Shown: positions 41,680 to 43,604 of the stretch, in pieces
How the letters are laid out: every line of letters starts with the position of its first letter
Numbering within the stretch: position 1 is the first letter of the stretch
Assembly: GCA_944323285.1 (NCBI GenBank)
Contig: CALURV010000026.1
Coordinates: 1 to 43,604 of the forward strand
From: Candidatus Gastranaerophilales bacterium
Lineage (GTDB): Bacteria; Cyanobacteriota; Vampirovibrionia; Gastranaerophilales; Gastranaerophilaceae
Direction: 5' to 3'
DNA: 43,604 nt
Program-made: the position numbers and the translations under genes
Notes under the pieces: generated by a model
Databases searched by the model: none
What the model was told of the DNA's origin: nothing
The model's input: only the letters and a program-made list of their open reading frames with translations

Positions 41680-43398
41680 TTATTCTACTACATTTTTATC
41701 AGGCTGGATATTTAAAATTCTTGCACACTGAAGAGCAACTTCTTTAAACACCGGAGCTGCAACTGTATTACCCCATACCGGACCACCTGCAGAAGCAGAA
41801 TCTATCACCACATATATTAAAATTTGTGGATTATTAGCGGGGAGAAAACCTATAACAGAAGCATATAATGCATTGGAATATCCTTTTTTATTTTCCATTG
41901 GTTTTTTTGATGTTCCCGTTTTTCCTGCAACTGTATATTTATCTAAATTTATATAAGACTTTGAATTAGAAACACTCTTAGCAAGAAGCTGAGTAACTAT
42001 TCTGGCTGTTTCAGGACTAATCGCTTGGACTCTTTTTATTTTTTCTGCTTCTTCCTCCGGAGAATATTTTATAACATGAGGTGTTACTCTAACTCCATTA
42101 TTTGCAATAGCAGAAACAGCAGAAATCATTTGCATTGCAGTAACAGATGCACCATAACCATATCCCATAGAAGCTTGTCTTGATTTATCCCATTTAAATG
42201 GTTTGGGAAGTAAACCGGATGACTCACCAGCTAAATCAATACCACTTTTCTTTCCTATCCCGAGATTTGACAATATAGTATAAAATTCAGAAGGCTCCAT
42301 CATTAAAGCAATATTAGCACTTCCAACATTACTTGAATGTTCCAACAAATAAACAAGATTTATCATGCCAGGATTGGGATTTTTATGATAATCATAATTT
42401 TGAATAGTCCAACTTCCAAGTTTCATTTTACCGGTATCCAAAATTCTAGACCACGGCTTTATTTTACCTGTTTCTAAACCTGCTGCAACAGTTAAAGTCT
42501 TAAATGTAGAACCCGGAGGATATACATCCGTAAGAGTCCAATTTTTCAAATCAATTGCCGCTGTTTTCTTATAATTATTTGGATTATATCTTGGATAAAC
42601 AGCATAACCTAATATTTCTCCATTTTTTGGATTCATTACAATTACAGCACCTCTTGACGCTTGTTTAGAATTAATAATATTTAATAATTCTCTTTCACAA
42701 ACATGTTGAATAGCTGAATCTATAGTTAATGTAACAGTTTTACCTGTTCTTGGCGTTGATGCTAAAACAGGATCTGTTCCTGCTTCATATATAATATCCC
42801 CTCTAGGTGTTCTTTCTATTTTTATTTCTTCACCAACATCTTCTAACTTTTCTTTTGCAGTTAATTCAACACCAGAAGCAGTATCTGCATCTGGATTATA
42901 ATATCCTATTACATGAGCAGCCAATTCATCTTGCGGATATACTCTCTCATTTTTTTTATCTAAACTTATTTCTCTTAAACCTAATTTTTTTATTTCTTCT
43001 GCCGTTTTTCTATCAACATCTTTCTTTAGAAGAATAACTGTAGCACCCTTATTTATATGATTTTCCAATGTTTTTTTATCTATTTCCAAGTATGGAGATA
43101 AAATTTCAGCAAGTTCCTTTGGCGTATGATCAAAATACTCTCTATGCGCATATAAATTATATGAGGTTTGATCTGTTGCAAGTCTAACTCCATTTCTATC
43201 TACTATTTGTCCTCTCATTATAAAGTTTTTGCTATATCTCTGATTTTTCGCTCTTATTTTATAATGCCTTATATCAACTACCTGTAGTAAAAATAAATAT
43301 ATTATAGAAATACAGAATAACCCCAAAACAAATATATGAGCATATTTAATTCGCTTTTCAATACTCTTAAGTTTATTTTTTTCATTAATTTCTGACAT
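41680..43398 (-). CDS. ftsI: Division transpeptidase FtsI (PBP3 type)
   Basis: A 572-residue class B PBP. Membrane anchor (about 19-40), dimerisation domain starting at MRGQIVDRNG, and transpeptidase with the nucleophile YPPGSTFKT (about 298), SSN (about 356) and KTGTSKKP (about 493). Its place directly before murE is the usual division and cell wall arrangement, so I name it FtsI rather than PBP2. AAGGG lies 7 bases before the ATG and is inside the 3' arm of a small hairpin. First gene of the ftsI-murE-gpsA-GT41 unit in this window; the sequence upstream is repeat copy C. Confidence 0.92.
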   Translation of the reverse strand: MSEINEKNKLKSIEKRIKYAHIFVLGLFCISIIYLFLLQVVDIRHYKIRAKNQRYSKNFIMRGQIVDRNGVRLATDQTSYNLYAHREYFDHTPKELAEILSPYLEIDKKTLENHINKGATVILLKKDVDRKTAEEIKKLGLREISLDKKNERVYPQDELAAHVIGYYNPDADTASGVELTAKEKLEDVGEEIKIERTPRGDIIYEAGTDPVLASTPRTGKTVTLTIDSAIQHVCERELLNIINSKQASRGAVIVMNPKNGEILGYAVYPRYNPNNYKKTAAIDLKNWTLTDVYPPGSTFKTLTVAAGLETGKIKPWSRILDTGKMKLGSWTIQNYDYHKNPNPGMINLVYLLEHSSNVGSANIALMMEPSEFYTILSNLGIGKKSGIDLAGESSGLLPKPFKWDKSRQASMGYGYGASVTAMQMISAVSAIANNGVRVTPHVIKYSPEEEAEKIKRVQAISPETARIVTQLLAKSVSNSKSYINLDKYTVAGKTGTSKKPMENKKGYSNALYASVIGFLPANNPQILIYVVIDSASAGGPVWGNTVAAPVFKEVALQCARILNIQPDKNVVE

Positions 43399-43421
43399 AA
43401 AAAAACCCTTAATAACAGGGT
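43399..43421 (-). promoter_or_regulatory. Terminator-like hairpin overlapping the ftsI ribosome site
   Basis: On the minus strand a 5-bp stem ACCCT/AGGGT (43405-43421) is followed by TTTTTTT and then immediately by the ftsI ATG. The 3' arm supplies the AAGGG ribosome site. The stem is short, so a working attenuator is uncertain. Confidence 0.35.
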
Positions 43422-43435
43422 ATCATAAGAATATT

Positions 43436-43604
43436 ATTTAATCTAGTATCGCACTTTGTTCCCTTCTCATCCTCGCAAACAAAGTACTCACCTTTTGAAA
43501 ACTCTGCTCACCTTCGTTTCACTACGGATACAAGCTCACTCAAAAACAAAGTTTTTGGTTCGTTTTGTAAAAAAAATTCACTCACACTTTCAGCTTATCG
43601 TGAA
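43436..43604 (+). repeat. Dispersed intergenic repeat, copy C (long form, cut by window edge)
   Basis: Begins with the same ATTTAATCTAGTAT module as copy B, continues with the middle module shared with copy A (88 identical bases to 15487-15574), and enters the hairpin module at the window end. It shows that copies A and B are long and short versions of one composite element. Confidence 0.9.

Overview
The window is strongly AT-rich bacterial chromosome from an anaerobic Gram-negative-type organism. The MurE DNPR motif indicates a meso-diaminopimelate wall. TonB/ExbB/ExbD point to an outer membrane, IspF to the MEP isoprenoid route, and GatC to amidotransferase tRNA charging. Together with a NifU-like/GGGtGRT pair, a HgdC/BadF-type activase and many lineage-specific small proteins, this fits best with an uncultured gut lineage such as Gastranaerophilales (Melainabacteria/Vampirovibrionia) or a similar low-GC anaerobe. 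That placement is inference. The code is standard: TGA is the stop in two ATGA-type gene overlaps (27150-27153, 28462-28465). No phage, IS element or CRISPR array was seen.

Layout. 1-842: NifU-like Fe-S scaffold and the start of a GGGtGRT gene. 1037-3262: a large EF-hand/coiled-coil/lytic transglycosylase protein without signal peptide. 3394-7339: an accessory surface-modification-like locus. It holds an SGNH-hydrolase-like gene broken by an in-frame TGA and carrying an A7G8 tract, a secreted unknown, a radical SAM enzyme, and a second SGNH-like gene whose 5' end is disrupted by two short tandem duplications. 7376-16691: SNF2 helicase, TRL-like small protein, second radical SAM enzyme, polytopic membrane protein, gatC-pyrG, third SGNH-like protein. 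16774-22129: membrane-TPR protein, era, an unusual CDF-CBS-CorC fusion and a small membrane protein.

22130-22872 is a gene-poor stretch with tRNA-Pro(CGG), partial copies of its ends on both sides and repeat-like DNA. Then come a SprA-like HExxH protein, a lysozyme-like protein, a class II photolyase, tRNA-Ala(GGC), a BadF-type activase with coupled partner, a Nudix-HAD-ispF operon, a tonB-exbB-exbD-exbD operon preceded by two related secreted proteins, a BioD-like protein, PBP1A, a YkgJ-like cysteine-cluster protein, and an ftsI-murE-gpsA-GT41 operon.

The most interesting material is (1) the SGNH/radical SAM locus, where two paralogous genes each carry short repeats able to switch or destroy the reading frame; (2) a modular dispersed intergenic repeat (15.5, 34.2 and 43.5 kb, with remnants elsewhere), possibly related to the DNA around tRNA-Pro; (3) several genes with a TATAAT box 6-7 nt before the start codon and no Shine-Dalgarno, suggesting leaderless mRNAs; and (4) the CDF-CorC fusion.
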